Positions 38,456 through 50,027 of a DNA stretch of 64,000 nt are shown piece by piece; within the stretch, counting starts at the first letter, position 1, and every line of letters starts with the position of its first letter. The notes under the pieces were generated by a model. That model made no database searches and was not told the origin of the DNA. It worked only from the letters and a program-made list of their open reading frames with translations. The stretch lies in assembly GCA_008692225.1 (NCBI GenBank), contig VICG01000008.1, forward strand, positions 569,001-633,000. The letters run 5' to 3'. The translations under genes and the position numbers were made by a program. This DNA is from Monilinia fructicola (lineage: Eukaryota; Ascomycota; Leotiomycetes; Helotiales; Sclerotiniaceae).

Positions 38456-38858
38456 TGGACAGGTGACTGATTGGCAGACTGGTGACTGGTGACAGGCTGA
38501 CGGGGGTGACGGGAAAGGGGACGATCAAAAAGGGTACGTACCTAGTACTTTTACTATTCTCTGTATGTAATATGTAATGATGAAGTGAAGGATAAGTATG
38601 AATTATATGATCTAGTATTCATTAGTACCCGACAGTACAGGCTGTACAGTAGTAGTCGATCCAGGGATTTCAATAGTAAGTAGCCTTGGAACCTTGGAAG
38701 TACTAAATTACAGTACTACTACAGTAGCTGGAGGTATTAGGTAGATATCCAATATGGATAATAACAAGAAGCAATAATACTCGAGTGATATAAAATGAGG
38801 AGAGGAGGAATTGTTCTTTGATGTCTATACGTGTTCAATCTCATTCCCCCTTGTCGTT

Positions 38859-38911
38859 AATAATCATAATCATAATCATAATCATAATCATAATCATAAT
38901 CATAATCATAA
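38859..38911. repeat. (CATAAT)n hexanucleotide microsatellite
   Basis: About eight perfect units. Confidence 0.9.
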
Positions 38912-39090
38912 CCATTATTATGATCATTATTGTATTTTGTTGTATTTGTATCTGTACTCTGTATTTTCATTTGTATTTGTATTTTCCTTCGCGTTGCCCG
39001 GGTGTTGTTCTCTACTCTACTCGACTATATACCAGGTAAAATAACCTCCTATATATAATTTAATCTATAAAACACCGGCTTCAATTTTCA

Positions 39091-39471
39091 TTACCCTACC
39101 TTGATATGGTCTGGGCTCTGGATGCTATGGAATAAACTGACGGCCTGTTCTTGGATCTCCCTGTTGCCCATGATCCATTTGCGTTTTGATGAATGCATGA
39201 ATCTTTCAAATCTCCGTTCTTCACCGTTTTCATCATGGCTCATATACCTTTGACCTGATGAGATATACGCTATCATCAATATTTCAAGGGACCTCTTGCT
39301 TGGGAAGAATAGATAGACGTCGGTCTCATCGGTTTCAGTCTTTTCGAGGCCAAAACCAATTCCATCTCTTATCAATCGATTTCTAAACACTTCATAAGTG
39401 ATATTGATATTGATATTGCTATTGATATGGATATCATGGTGATGGTGATGGTGATGTATCACTTTGCTCAA
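39091..39471 (-). CDS. Possible small protein, 126 residues
   Basis: The frame is open from 39471 to a stop at 39091. After a histidine-rich stretch produced by a GATGGT repeat and an Asn/Ile stretch from a TTGATA repeat, the remainder is not repetitive. It has a balanced, protein-like composition (GIGFGLEKTETDETDVYLFF, then FERFMHSSKRKWIMGN). I do not recognise it. The true start may lie downstream of the repeats, or the piece may be one exon of a larger gene. Confidence 0.4.
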   Translation of the reverse strand: MSKVIHHHHHHHDIHINSNININITYEVFRNRLIRDGIGFGLEKTETDETDVYLFFPSKRSLEILMIAYISSGQRYMSHDENGEERRFERFMHSSKRKWIMGNREIQEQAVSLFHSIQSPDHIKVG

Positions 39472-39962
39472 GGTTGATCCTCAAAAATGAATTACCTGGA
39501 TAGATACGAGTAGATGCCTAGAGATCTACCACTCCGTACAGTAGGGAGTAATAAGTACAAGCTGGAGAGCTCAAACATGATATAAACATGACTTTGAACC
39601 TGGTGATGCTAGGAATTTGAAATCATGACAGTACTATACTCCTTGATCTTCAGTATGTGCATCTGTGCATCTACATCTGTGGATACGAGTAGTCCGTGAA
39701 GTCAACAAGTAGTGGTAATAAGTACCTACAGAGTAGTAATACTTGTATCTGCGAAACATTGTAGGTCCATCTTATTGGATTTTTGATTTCATGTCTCCAT
39801 AGCTACCTTGGAAAAGTCCAGATGACAAGAACTCCTGTATCATCTAAAGTACCCGTGGACCTAGCTGGAGATGGATTGTGAATGTATCACGTGCTGAGGT
39901 ATCTCGTGATGATGGTGCTTACCACACTCAATAACTAGTCAACTTTGGTATTAGCGTATCTC

Positions 39963-39970
39963 ACCCTAGC
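39963..39970 (+). promoter_or_regulatory. ACCCTAGC motif upstream of RPL30
   Basis: This CCCTA-type motif lies about 130 bp upstream of the RPL30 start. ACCCTA/AGCCCTAA motifs (Homol-E/Tbf1-like) are known in fungal ribosomal protein promoters. The RPL10 promoter has a related motif at 41132. Confidence 0.4.
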
Positions 39971-40099
39971 GTCGCACACTTTGAAAATATCGAACTTTTG
40001 GAACTTGTGAACTCTTTCCCTCTTCAACCTCAACGACAACACCAAACTCTACAATCCAATACAGCCGGAGCGCATTATCCAATTCCAAAAACCGCAGAG

Positions 40100-40642
40100 A
40101 TGGCACCAACAACCAAGAAGGCTAAGAAGACCGCCGACTCCATCAACAGTCGTTTGGCGCACTTGTGATGAAGTCCGGAAAGGGTATGCAAAAATTCAAT
40201 TCTACTTGATGTACCAATTTTACCAAATATTAATTCTTCTCCTTCACAGTCACCCTCGGATACAAGTCTACTCTCAAGCAACTCCGATCTGGCAAGGCCA
40301 AGCTCGTCATCATCGCCGGAAACACCCCTCCTCTCCGCAAGTCTGAGCTCGAGTACTACTCCATGTTGTCCAAGACTCAAGTTCACCACTTCTCCGGTAA
40401 CAACGTACGTACATTTATATTTCATTTGTCAATCATCTGTCTATCGATCAGAACCTTTTCAGGTCTGGGAGGACATTACCCAGCGATAAAGTCTTTCTAG
40501 ACTTTGGAGGGTATTCAATTGCTTACTGTTTTATTTCTTATAGATTGAGCTCGGTACTGCTTGCGGTAAGCTCTTCAGATGTTCTACCATGGCTGTTTTG
40601 GATGCTGGTGATTCCGATATCCTCTCTAGCCAAGCTGCATAG
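40100..40642 (+). CDS. RPL30: 60S ribosomal protein L30 (eL30), 3 exons, 2 nt insertion in exon 1
   Basis: Exons are 40100-40183, 40250-40404 and 40544-40642. The product is a cytosolic large-subunit protein and binds kink-turn RNA. Recognisable blocks are [78 protein letters not shown] and [14 protein letters not shown]. In exon 1 the frame reads into a TGA, because TTGGCGCACTTGTG carries two extra bases (GC) compared with the frame needed for [10 protein letters not shown]. Without them the gene gives 336 nt, 111 residues, as expected for eL30. Because the protein is essential, the insertion is probably an assembly error. Intron 2 is structured (see findings). Confidence 0.93.
40465..40505 (+). 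promoter_or_regulatory. Two adjacent hairpins and cryptic acceptor in RPL30 intron 2
   Basis: The first stem is CTGGG/CCCAG with a 9 nt loop (40465-40483). The second is AAAGTCT/AGACTTT with a 4 nt loop (40488-40505). They sit just after a good alternative acceptor, CCTTTTCAG at 40462. Splicing there would add VWEDITQR and then a stop. Confidence 0.45.
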
Positions 40643-41131
40643 ATTGGGAATATCAATCACTAGTGTTGTCGAGGTGGAGAAATTCTAGATGAAGGAACAA
40701 GATCAATCATGATTGATTGACCATTTTAATGTATCATTATGCATACTCTGCATAGCTTTTATATAGCATCACGAAATGATATACCTTGATTCTGGAACCT
40801 TGCTTCTACTTCTACTTGCTGAGTGATGGAACCTTAATCTTCCGTTCTGATGTTCTCGTAACCCGATTCAATTTTACAAGTGACTCATATCGACTCATTC
40901 ACTGTTGAAGAATTTCATTTCATCATTGGACTTTATCATAAGCCGGGTTCCCAGACGAAGAGCCTTTGATGCTGATAAATGATGGCAATATTGAAAACAT
41001 ATAAAGCTCCAGTAATTCCAGTATGAGATATACAATAAAGCCTTCCTTTTCCATACAATTTTGACTTGATTTGAAATACAAATTGCCACTATTCACATCT
41101 CCGAAACTCCAGAAATCCATATTGGGTAATT

Positions 41132-41139
41132 AGCCCTAA
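41132..41139 (+). promoter_or_regulatory. AGCCCTAA motif upstream of RPL10
   Basis: Matches the ARCCCTAA (Tbf1-type) motif known from ribosomal protein promoters of many ascomycetes; it lies about 150 bp upstream of the start codon. Confidence 0.45.
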
Positions 41140-41286
41140 GAATAAATCGCTTAGGTGTCCACTTGTGGCTTAGCGTAGAATTTGTTACAAATCAACCTGA
41201 GATTGAAGTCCTCATTTGAAGCCCCCGACTCCCTTTGACAATTTATCGACAACAACACCAACCAGTCCCTCTAGAAATCATTCAAG

Positions 41287-42325
41287 ATGGCCCGCCGCCC
41301 AGCGAGATGTTACCGTTACTGCAAGAACAAGGTGTGTTAAATCTCATTTTACACCAGAAGTGATGTAGGAGTGTGCGAGGTAGATCTGAAGGATTTTCGA
41401 CCAAACTCGATCGCTCGCCACTCTCTATCAACAATTTCGAATATATCGAATGGAGGCCAAATTCACGATTGCAGAATGTCAAGAAATAGAGAGAGACAAT
41501 ACTGATCAAATGTTTATCTTGTAGCCTTATCCTAAGTCTCGTTTCAACCGTGGTGTTCCCGACCCAAAGATTCGTATCTTCGATCTCGGTCGTAAGAAGG
41601 CAAAATGTCGACGAGTTCCCTCTCTGCATTCACTTGGTTTCCAACGAGAGTATGAACAATTGAGTTCCGAGGCTTTGGAAGCCGCCCGTATTTGCGCCAA
41701 CAAGTGAGTTCAACCTGAAATAATGACGTCGAAGGGAGGAATTTGGTCAAGGCGAAGTTGGAATAAAGACAAAGGACATGGGAAAGCAGTGGAATCGTGC
41801 GAGTTGGAAACTAACGTCATATTGAATAGGTACATGGTTAAGTCCGCAGGAAAGGAAGCCTTCCATCTCCGTGTCCGTGCTCACCCATACCACGTCGTCC
41901 GTATCAACAAGATGTTGTCTTGCGCTGGTGCCGATAGATTGCAAACTGGTATGCGTGGTGCTTGGGGTAAGCCCAACGGAACTGTTGCCCGTGTCAACAT
42001 TGGTCAAATTATCTTGTCCATCAGAACTCGTGACTCTTGTAAGTTTTTATCTCTGCTGATACATGTACAAGATCTAACATGATCTGTAGTCCGCCCCAAC
42101 GCTCTCGAGGCCCTCCGCAGATCCCAATACAAGTTCCCAGGTCGTCAAAAGATCATTGTTTCCAAGAACTGGGGTTTCACTCCTCTCCGTCGTGAGGAAT
42201 ACATGGAGAAGAAGCAAAGTGGAAAGGTCTTGGTCGATGGTGCATACGTTCAATTCTTGTCCAACCACGGCAAGTTGGCCGATAACATTAGACGTTTCCC
42301 AGCTGCTTTCGAGACTGAGGCATAG
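41287..42325 (+). CDS. RPL10: 60S ribosomal protein L10 (uL16), 4 exons, locally scrambled frame
   Basis: Exons are 41287-41331, 41525-41703, 41830-42038 and 42090-42325; all introns are GT-AG and intron 1 is 193 bp. The product is a cytosolic large-subunit protein near the peptidyl transferase centre. It starts [15 protein letters not shown] and contains [37 protein letters not shown] and [15 protein letters not shown]. The frame is open throughout (222 residues). However, residues between FDLGRKKA and EYEQLSSE read [15 protein letters not shown], while an alternative frame reads the near-universal [14 protein letters not shown] 1 nt insertion (AAAA at 41600-41603) followed about 46 nt later by a 2 nt insertion (AG in CGAGAGTA near 41645-41650) explains this exactly. 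Confidence 0.95.
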
Positions 42326-42960
42326 ATTGAGTTGTTGATATCAAAGGGAAATTCGGGGTATGATCAGAAAGGCGTACATTTGCAATGGCTGGATTAGCAA
42401 GGTGTCACATAAAAGTGGCAGACACAAATCCTAATCATTGTACCTAAGGAATTGATTCTACGACTTTTCAAACTCACTATCTTACATGAAATTGATGTGT
42501 GAATGTGTGATGATGATGATGATGTGAATTTTGGTCTTGGATTATCACTTTCATCTTGGATAAACACTCTCCGACCTAGATAATATTATCGGCCGAACGA
42601 GGCGGAAGAAAAACCAAGTCATATCATCTCACTTCTCATTGACCTAAGACTCAGCATCCATATTACATACCCGTGGACGGAGCAAGAGACTGAAATTAGG
42701 AAATCATATCATGTTACTACAGAGTGTACTGCCCACTACCCGTACTCAGCATGCTCAGCATGCTCAGTAATGTCAGCATACTTGGTACACTTACTACGTA
42801 TTCGGCATACCTGGTAGGTACTCAGCTTATACACTTTATTATTTTAGATAGAAATTAAGGGTAATAAATAATTTTGGAGGTTTGGAGGTTTGGAAGTTTG
42901 GAAGTTTGGAGGTATATACTCGGGCGCGTTTTCAAAAAGGCATAGGCGAATATAACACTT
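42326..42960. other. 3' flank of RPL10
   Basis: No gene. It has GATGAT microsatellite at 42509-42522, CAGCATGCT/CAGCAT repeats near 42748-42790 and GGAGGTTTGGAAGTTT repeats at 42876-42912, up to the sharp AT transition at about 42960. Confidence 0.5.
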
Positions 42961-43479
42961 ATGATTATTCAACGAAACTTTGATATAATTTTATATAATG
43001 AATATATATATTAAATTTAGTATTTTAGTATCTTTTTCTAAAGTTTTTATATTATAAAAATTATTTTTAAACGAATAATAATATTATAAAGTTAAAGATT
43101 TAAGAAAATTTTTAGAATTTATTAATATATTAATTTAAATTTTTAACGATATATAAATTTTAAAAACTAAAATTATAAAAAATAATATATAAACTTTAAA
43201 ATTTCATTTAATATATTAAAAACTTAATAATATTTATTTTATTAATATATATATTAATATAAAATATAAAAGTTTTTAGATTTTAATAAAAAATTATACT
43301 TATATAATCGAAATAAGCAAATTTACCTTTTTAAAACTTGTAAATTTTCGTAAATTTCTAATTTTTATTAATATATATCTTAAGTATTAATAAAGATATT
43401 TAAATTTGAAAATAATATATTTAAAATTTAGCTTTTCTTTTATTAGTTAATAAAGTTTAATAAGTTTAATTATAATATT

Positions 43480-43632
43480 TGTCATGCAGTGAAATAGAAA
43501 CTAGGGGCCAAGAGAGATGGTAACGTAAATAGAATTCTATAAAAGGGAAAAGGAATGGAATTCGAAGGATTCCGTTCCTTTATAGGACTAGCGTGGATAT
43601 GTAATGTTTAGCATTATATGCTAATTTTAACA
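43480..43632 (-). repeat. 3' LTR of Gypsy copy 2
   Basis: 153 bp, TGTCATGCAG...TTTTAACA on the plus strand; direct copy of 52111-52263. Confidence 0.95.
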
Positions 43633-46149
43633 TTATTCTCTCTCTTATAATTAACACTTCAATAATTAATTAATTAACTAAGTATATAAAATTATAAATG
43701 TTATCTAATATAAATAATTAATCTATCCATGAAAATAAATAACTATTTTAGTAAAAAATGAAGAATTTCCGAATAGTAAGTTGATTTTTATTAAATTGTA
43801 ATAATACAATTAATCTTTGATTTATAATTTTCTTTTGTTTTATAAATGTATATTAATTTTCTTTTTAATATATATAAATAATTCCTTTTTAATATCATTG
43901 TAAATACTTTTTACTTGCTTTTCTATTCTTTATTGAAATTCTTAAAATCATTTAAGTTTGTATTATTTTTATTTTTATCAATATTTTCCTAAACATTTCC
44001 TTTACTAGCTTTTTCTTTTTCAACAATCTTTTTACCAAATTTATAATCTTTCGCTTCTATTTTCTTAGTATTAGCTTTTTTCATTAGTTCTTTTTTATTA
44101 ATTTGTTTTTTAAGTATTATAGATCTAATGATTTTTAGCTTTTTGTTATAATTGACTATATTATCAATAGAGTATAGTTTTTTTAAAGAATCAATCCCGT
44201 TTGTATAAATAATATTTTTTAGAATGTTTATTATTAAAGCATTTATTATATTTAATTTTACAGTTAAATTAAACATTTATTTGTAGATTTTCATTAATAG
44301 CAATGATTTAAATTTTCTTTTTATAGGCAAAATATAATAGTTTATTTATTTATTAAATAATATTAATAATTATATTATATATTATTAATATAATCTTTTT
44401 TTTACTAATTAAACAATTATTAATTGGTTGGTTTGATTATATCCAATTTAAGACTTTTTATTATAATTTTATAGGATTATTTTAAATTAATTTATATAAA
44501 TACTGTTTCCGTTTAACTATACATTATTATCTTAATAGAATTAAAAAGCGTTTATTATAGAAATTTATAATTAAACCTAACATTCTTAATTTAATTTTTA
44601 TAAATATTAATACTTTAGCACAATAATGGTTTAATTTAGATTTAAAACCTATTGTAGATAGGTGTTTATCCATTGCTTTAATCTTTTTTCTCTTTAAGAT
44701 TATATAACAATCTTCTTTAAATTTGCTGTACTTTATTATTACTTTATTAACTTCTCGCTTTGGGAGTTAAAATTTATCCCTAGGGTTAATTACAGAATTC
44801 CAATAATTAATAAAAATTTCGGCTAAAAATTTTTTTTGACCTATATTTTTATATATTTGTATTAATTCAAATAAATCGTTAATACCCTCCCTTAAATTTA
44901 TTATATCAACTGTAATTATTTTTTTTATATTTCGTAAAATGTATTTATCAAATTCGTTATCTTATATACCCGCATTATTTATTCTTTTTATTTCAATGTT
45001 TTTATTATTAATTTTATCTTTATTAAAATCAGATTTTAATGAACTTTCTTTTAAACCTTTTAGTGATGCTTTATTTATTTTTTTCCTTTAATGATTTTAT
45101 TGTATAAAGCTTATTCATTTGTTGTTAATATTAATTATTAATTCTTTTTATAATTAATCTTTTTCTTATCTTTCTTTATTTTCTTTTTCTTCAATATTTA
45201 ATTGGAAAACTATTTTAATCTTTTTTTCGTTATTTTTTTTGAATAAACTATTTTCTTATAAATACTTTTTTATTTGTTAATAAATTAAATAATACTAATT
45301 TTTGCGTTTTTTTCTAGTTAATATTAATTTTAGCAATAGTTAGGTTTTATTAATCTATTTTATAGCCTTTTATTATAGCTTTTCTTACTTATCTATTTTC
45401 TATATTAATTATAAAATATTTTCTTTTTGGTTTAATATACTTTTTTAACTAATTTAATAAAACCTTATAATTATTTTTTGTTATTTATATTTAGATTCCG
45501 CTTTATTTTTTTATTAATATTATTCTAAATGTTTGCTAAAAGCTAAAGATACTATAATTTCGATAATCCATTGTTAATATTAAATATTACTCCCAAATTA
45601 TTTAAGTTTATTATCATCGCTATCTTTTTGTTAATTAAAGGATAATAATAATAGTATAAAAATTGTTGTTATTGTAAGATTAAAAAAACAGAATTTTAGA
45701 AGCTAAGGTTTGCGATCAATTAGTAACAGTATTAAAGTTTTTGCTTAATAAATGAATTAAATTGTAATAATAACGCAATTATTTTATTCAATTATTAATT
45801 TAAACTTATTATTCCTTTTTTTTTATTAAAAATGAAATAAAATCATAATCTTATTTCAATTAATTAATCATTAATTTTATAAGGATTTTTTTAATGATTT
45901 TTATAATCTTGGTTTTAAATTATTATTTTTCAATTTATTAATTTATAATTATTATTTATATTAAATTATAATTTCATTAATTATAATCTTTAATAAACTT
46001 AAGGGTAATTTTTATTATTTTCTTATATTACCCTAAAATGGATTACTAATTAATATAAGTACTAAAATTATTTATTAAAAAAACCAATTTTATACTTTTT
46101 TAATTATATAAATAACAATTTTTTATTTAAGGAGATTATTCTTATTTAT
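43633..46149 (-). other. Gypsy copy 2 region between chromodomain and 3' LTR
   Basis: About 2.5 kb. One minus-strand frame survives (44276-43989, 95 codons). It is Lys-rich and ends KKIEAKDYKFGKKIVEKEKA, and I do not recognise it. This position matches the extra 3' region of Gypsy copy 1. Confidence 0.5.
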
Positions 46150-49100
46150 CTTAATCTAAAGTTTCTTTTAATACTTTTATTACAAATAAATAAACTTTAT
46201 AAAATATTTTGATCATTTTCTATATATTTTCTAAAATCCTTTGGTTTCTACTAGGTATCTTTTTTTTCAGAATAACTTTTTTAATGTATAAAATACTTAA
46301 ACTTTTTTTAATAACCTTTTATTTTTAAATTAAGTATCTTTTTTATTTTCCATTTTAAAGTATTATTATTATAAACCTTGTTTTTTACCAATTTTAACTT
46401 TAATAACTTTATAGTATCATTTAATTTATTTACCCTTAAAATTATTTAATAAAGGTTTAATAAAACTAATATAAAAAATATCATAATATTTAAACTTTAT
46501 TAAAAATTTCAATTTATAACTCTATAGTTTTATTTGTTTTAATATTTTGAATGATCCTAATTTTTTTAGTTTTAATTTAATATATTCTCTATCAATAAAG
46601 AGGTTTCTATAAGATAATCAAATTATATCTCCGATGTTAAATGTTTAGAATTTGTATTTTTAATTGTAATATTTAGTTTAAATATTTTGATAATGTATCA
46701 AATTATTTAATAAATTGATATATAAAACTTTAAAACGTTTTATTAGTTATGTAACATTTTTTAATTTGTATTATATATTTATTTTGATGTATAGTAGTAA
46801 TATAATTTTTCTATTTGCTTCAAATAAAAACAACTTTATAATATTTAATAATATTAAGTTATATACAAATTCGGTAAAATATAATAAATCTAATTAATTA
46901 TTTTATTTATAATTTATAAATATTTTTAAAAAAGCTTTTAATAATTAATTTAGTTTTTTGATTAATTTATTAATTTATAAATGAAAAGCAATTGATATTT
47001 TTTTATAGATTTTTAAATGAATTATAAATACTTCCTAAAATATATTAATAAACAAATTAGTTTTGTTTATAATAATTAAATCTAGTATTCTATATTTTGC
47101 AAATATCTTTTTTAGGAATAAATAAACGAATTATATATTAATTATATCCTTATAATATAATATAAACCTTTTTTCTTTTGTTATTCTATAGATTATTATT
47201 AAAATTAAATTATATATAGAATAAAGTGATTTATCTTTCTCTGTTAACTTTATTGTTAAAATCTGCTTTTAATTGCAATATAAAAAAATCTATTATTAAA
47301 TTAAGTATTATATTTCCCTATAGTTTATTTAAAATTGATATTAATAATAATTTATTAAACTTCTTTTTTTAAAAGCTTTTGTAATATTAATAAATTAAAC
47401 AAAAATTTTATATAATCTTTAATATCTATATTTATTTTTTTTCAATATAAAACTTTTTTTATGGATTCTATAGTTGCTATTTGTTCAAAATGTTTAATTA
47501 TTAAAGAATTATAGAATTTCTATAATAATAGCTTCTACAAGTTTTTTGTTTAGTAGTATATATAGTTGTATACTATTATAATATCACAATTTGTTATATA
47601 TTGTATATTTTGGCTTTTTTGGATTTGGGTATTTGTTTTAGGTCTTTTTTATTTCTAATATTAATCTTTCTTGGTATTATAGAGTCTTTTTAGTATTTTT
47701 AAAGGTACATGGATTATTCTGTATAATTAATAATGTTTTTAAGCGATTTAAATTGTATTAAATTTTATTTATTTTTTTTAATTTATTTAGTAAATGTTTT
47801 TTACCTTTTTTGAGTAATTTTAATACTATTATTATAATTTTATATAATGTATCTTTATAATCCTTTATTAATAAAAATAATTCTAATGTTTGATCTTGTA
47901 ATTTTTAATAATAATATAATATAACATTTTTATATTAATAATTAGTTCTTTAAAATGGTTTATTTGCCGGATTCTTTTTTTCTAGTTTATAAATAATTAT
48001 AAAATCGATAATTGCTAATATCACTGTTTATTTTGTTTATTTTCTAATTAGTAGTTAAAAAGTAGTAAAATATTTTAGGTTATTATAATTGGAAATGATT
48101 ATAATTTGGTATTAAATGTTTTCCAGGAAATATTTTTAATATTTGATTAAATCTATTATAGCTAATAATTTTTGGTTAAATATGATATAATTTATTTTTA
48201 TTAGTATTAGTTTTTTTAAGTAAAATATAATCGGATATTTATATATATTATCTTGTTGTTATAACAATATATTATAAATCGCCTTAATTAAAGCATTTAT
48301 TTCTAGGAAACATAATAGTATTAGTAAAAAATGATTTAATAATAGCGTTTTTATAAACACTTTTTTTAATTTGTTGAAAGCTAATTTATATTCCTTTATT
48401 CAATAGAATTTTATTCCTTTTTTTGTTTATTGTATTATTAGTAATATTATAGTGTTATACTCTTTTATAAATCTTTAATAAAAATTACAAAATCCTAAAA
48501 ATAATAATATCTTTTTTTATACTCTTTGATAAAAGTTATTTTATTATTGAATTCACCTTAGTCAAATCTATAACAACATTTTGGTTAGAAACCATATAAT
48601 CTAGGAATTTCATTTCGGTAACTTCGAAAAAGCATTTTCTTAATTTATAAATATAGTTTTTATTTAATAATTTTTTTAATATTTGTTTAATATAATCCTT
48701 ATATTTTGTTAGGTTTATAAAGTATACTAAGATATTGTTTAAATATACAATTATTATTTTGTTCATAAATTCTTTAAAGTATTTATTATATATATTTAAA
48801 ATATAGCTAAAATATTATATAAACCAAAAAGCATTATTAAATATTTAAATAATTCGAAATAGCTTTTAAAAGTTGTTATTTATTCCTATCCTTTAATGAT
48901 GTATATTAAATTGTATGCATTTTGTAAATCAAGCTTAGTGAAAATTTTCGCTTTTTTTAATCTATTAAGGATTTCTAAGATTAATAAAATTAAATATCTA
49001 TTTGAAATAGTGATTTTGTTTAATCTTCTGTAGTTCATATATAATCTTAGTTTTGATAATCCTTTTTTGATAATAAACAGAATTAATGCTTTTGCTTTAA

Positions 49101-49800
49101 ATTTAAATAATTGTATAAATCTAATCGATATTATCTTATTGATATATTCTTTAAGAACTTAGAATTTGTATTCTGCTAGATTATATATTAGGCCAAATGG
49201 TAGTATAATTTTTTTTTGTAGTATAATTTTGTAATTAATACTGGGTTTATATAAAGGAAGTTTTTCTGTTTTTTTTGTATTAAAAAACCAAGAAATATTT
49301 CGTATACTGTAATAAAATTCGCTTTAATAGTGTTTTAGTAATATCCTTATCTAAATTCTTGGTTAAAGTTAGAAAAGTAATTGTTATATTTATTAAGATA
49401 TTATCTTTAACTAATTCCGCTTTTTCTTTTGTATTTTATATTAAGTTTAAAAAAGTTATTATATCTATAATAGCTTATATTTTAATAATTTTTTTATTAT
49501 TTATTAGTTTTTTTGTTTTTCAATCTATTTTAGAATTTATACTAGTATAACTATAGTAATCTTAATATAATCTTGTTTGCTTTTAAGTTTATCTCTTTAA
49601 ATCTAAATAATTCTGGTTTTTTTATTAATAAACAATTAATATATATCTTTTTAGCAATTAATAAGGATACAAATTTAAAGATGATTTTATTAATATCCCA
49701 AATTACAAAACAATAAATATTTAATTATTCATATTTTATTTGTTTTAATACTTTAAGACTAATAAAGTTTAAAGTTGCTTTAAAGTTTATAATAACTTCA
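46150..49800 (-). pseudogene. Gypsy copy 2 pol remnant
   Basis: The protease trace ATLNFISLKVLKQ is near 49750. Reverse transcriptase at about 49100-48540 has an open frame at 48766-48536 with IIVYLNNILVYF, RKCFFEVTEMKFLDYMVS and VIDLTKVNSI. A post-integrase GPY/F-like region at about 46640-46440 reads KKLGSFKILKQI and FKYYDIFYISFIKPL. The chromodomain at about 46370-46170 has LKWKIKKILNLKIKG and SYSEKKDT. Stops are frequent; the catalytic YxDD is LNN. Confidence 0.88.
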
Positions 49801-49865
49801 AATTCTATTAATAACCCTATAATATTATTACAAGTAATAATGATTATTTGGAAAATCGAGCTTGT

Positions 49866-50027
49866 TGTCACGATCACATACTAGAGCGAATCAATAGAGG
49901 TCAGTTAACTAGAATAAGAAAGCTAAGGAGGGAAGAGATCTCTAGGGAACCTAGAGATCTCTTATATGTACAGTATCGCTTGGCGTGATGAGATATCACG
50001 TGCCTAAGGCACGTGATATTCGTCACA
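49866..50027 (-). mobile_element. Solo LTR, 162 bp family
   Basis: TGTCACGATC...TTCGTCACA with an exact 5 bp target duplication CTTGT on both sides (49861-49865 and 50028-50032). It is inserted inside Gypsy copy 2. It contains an ATATCACGTGCCT/AGGCACGTGATAT palindrome and an AGAGATCTCTAGG/CCTAGAGATCTCT hairpin. The minus orientation is inferred from the palindrome-TATA-hairpin order shared with the other LTRs. A second copy is at 60266-60427. Confidence 0.93.

Larger units (their letters stand above)
37205..39090. other. Intergenic/5' region with simple repeats
   Basis: Upstream of the coiled-coil gene. It contains TAGGTAGT-, GTGTAG- and GATG-type repeats, (GATG)n at 37811-37842, (GATGGAT)n at 38385-38455 and (CATAAT)n at 38859-38911. 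No gene seen. Confidence 0.5.

Noticed and set aside
41332..41524. snoRNA in RPL10 intron 1
   Set aside because: A near C-box (GTGATGT) and CTGA are present, but the C-box is imperfect and no terminal stem pairs them.
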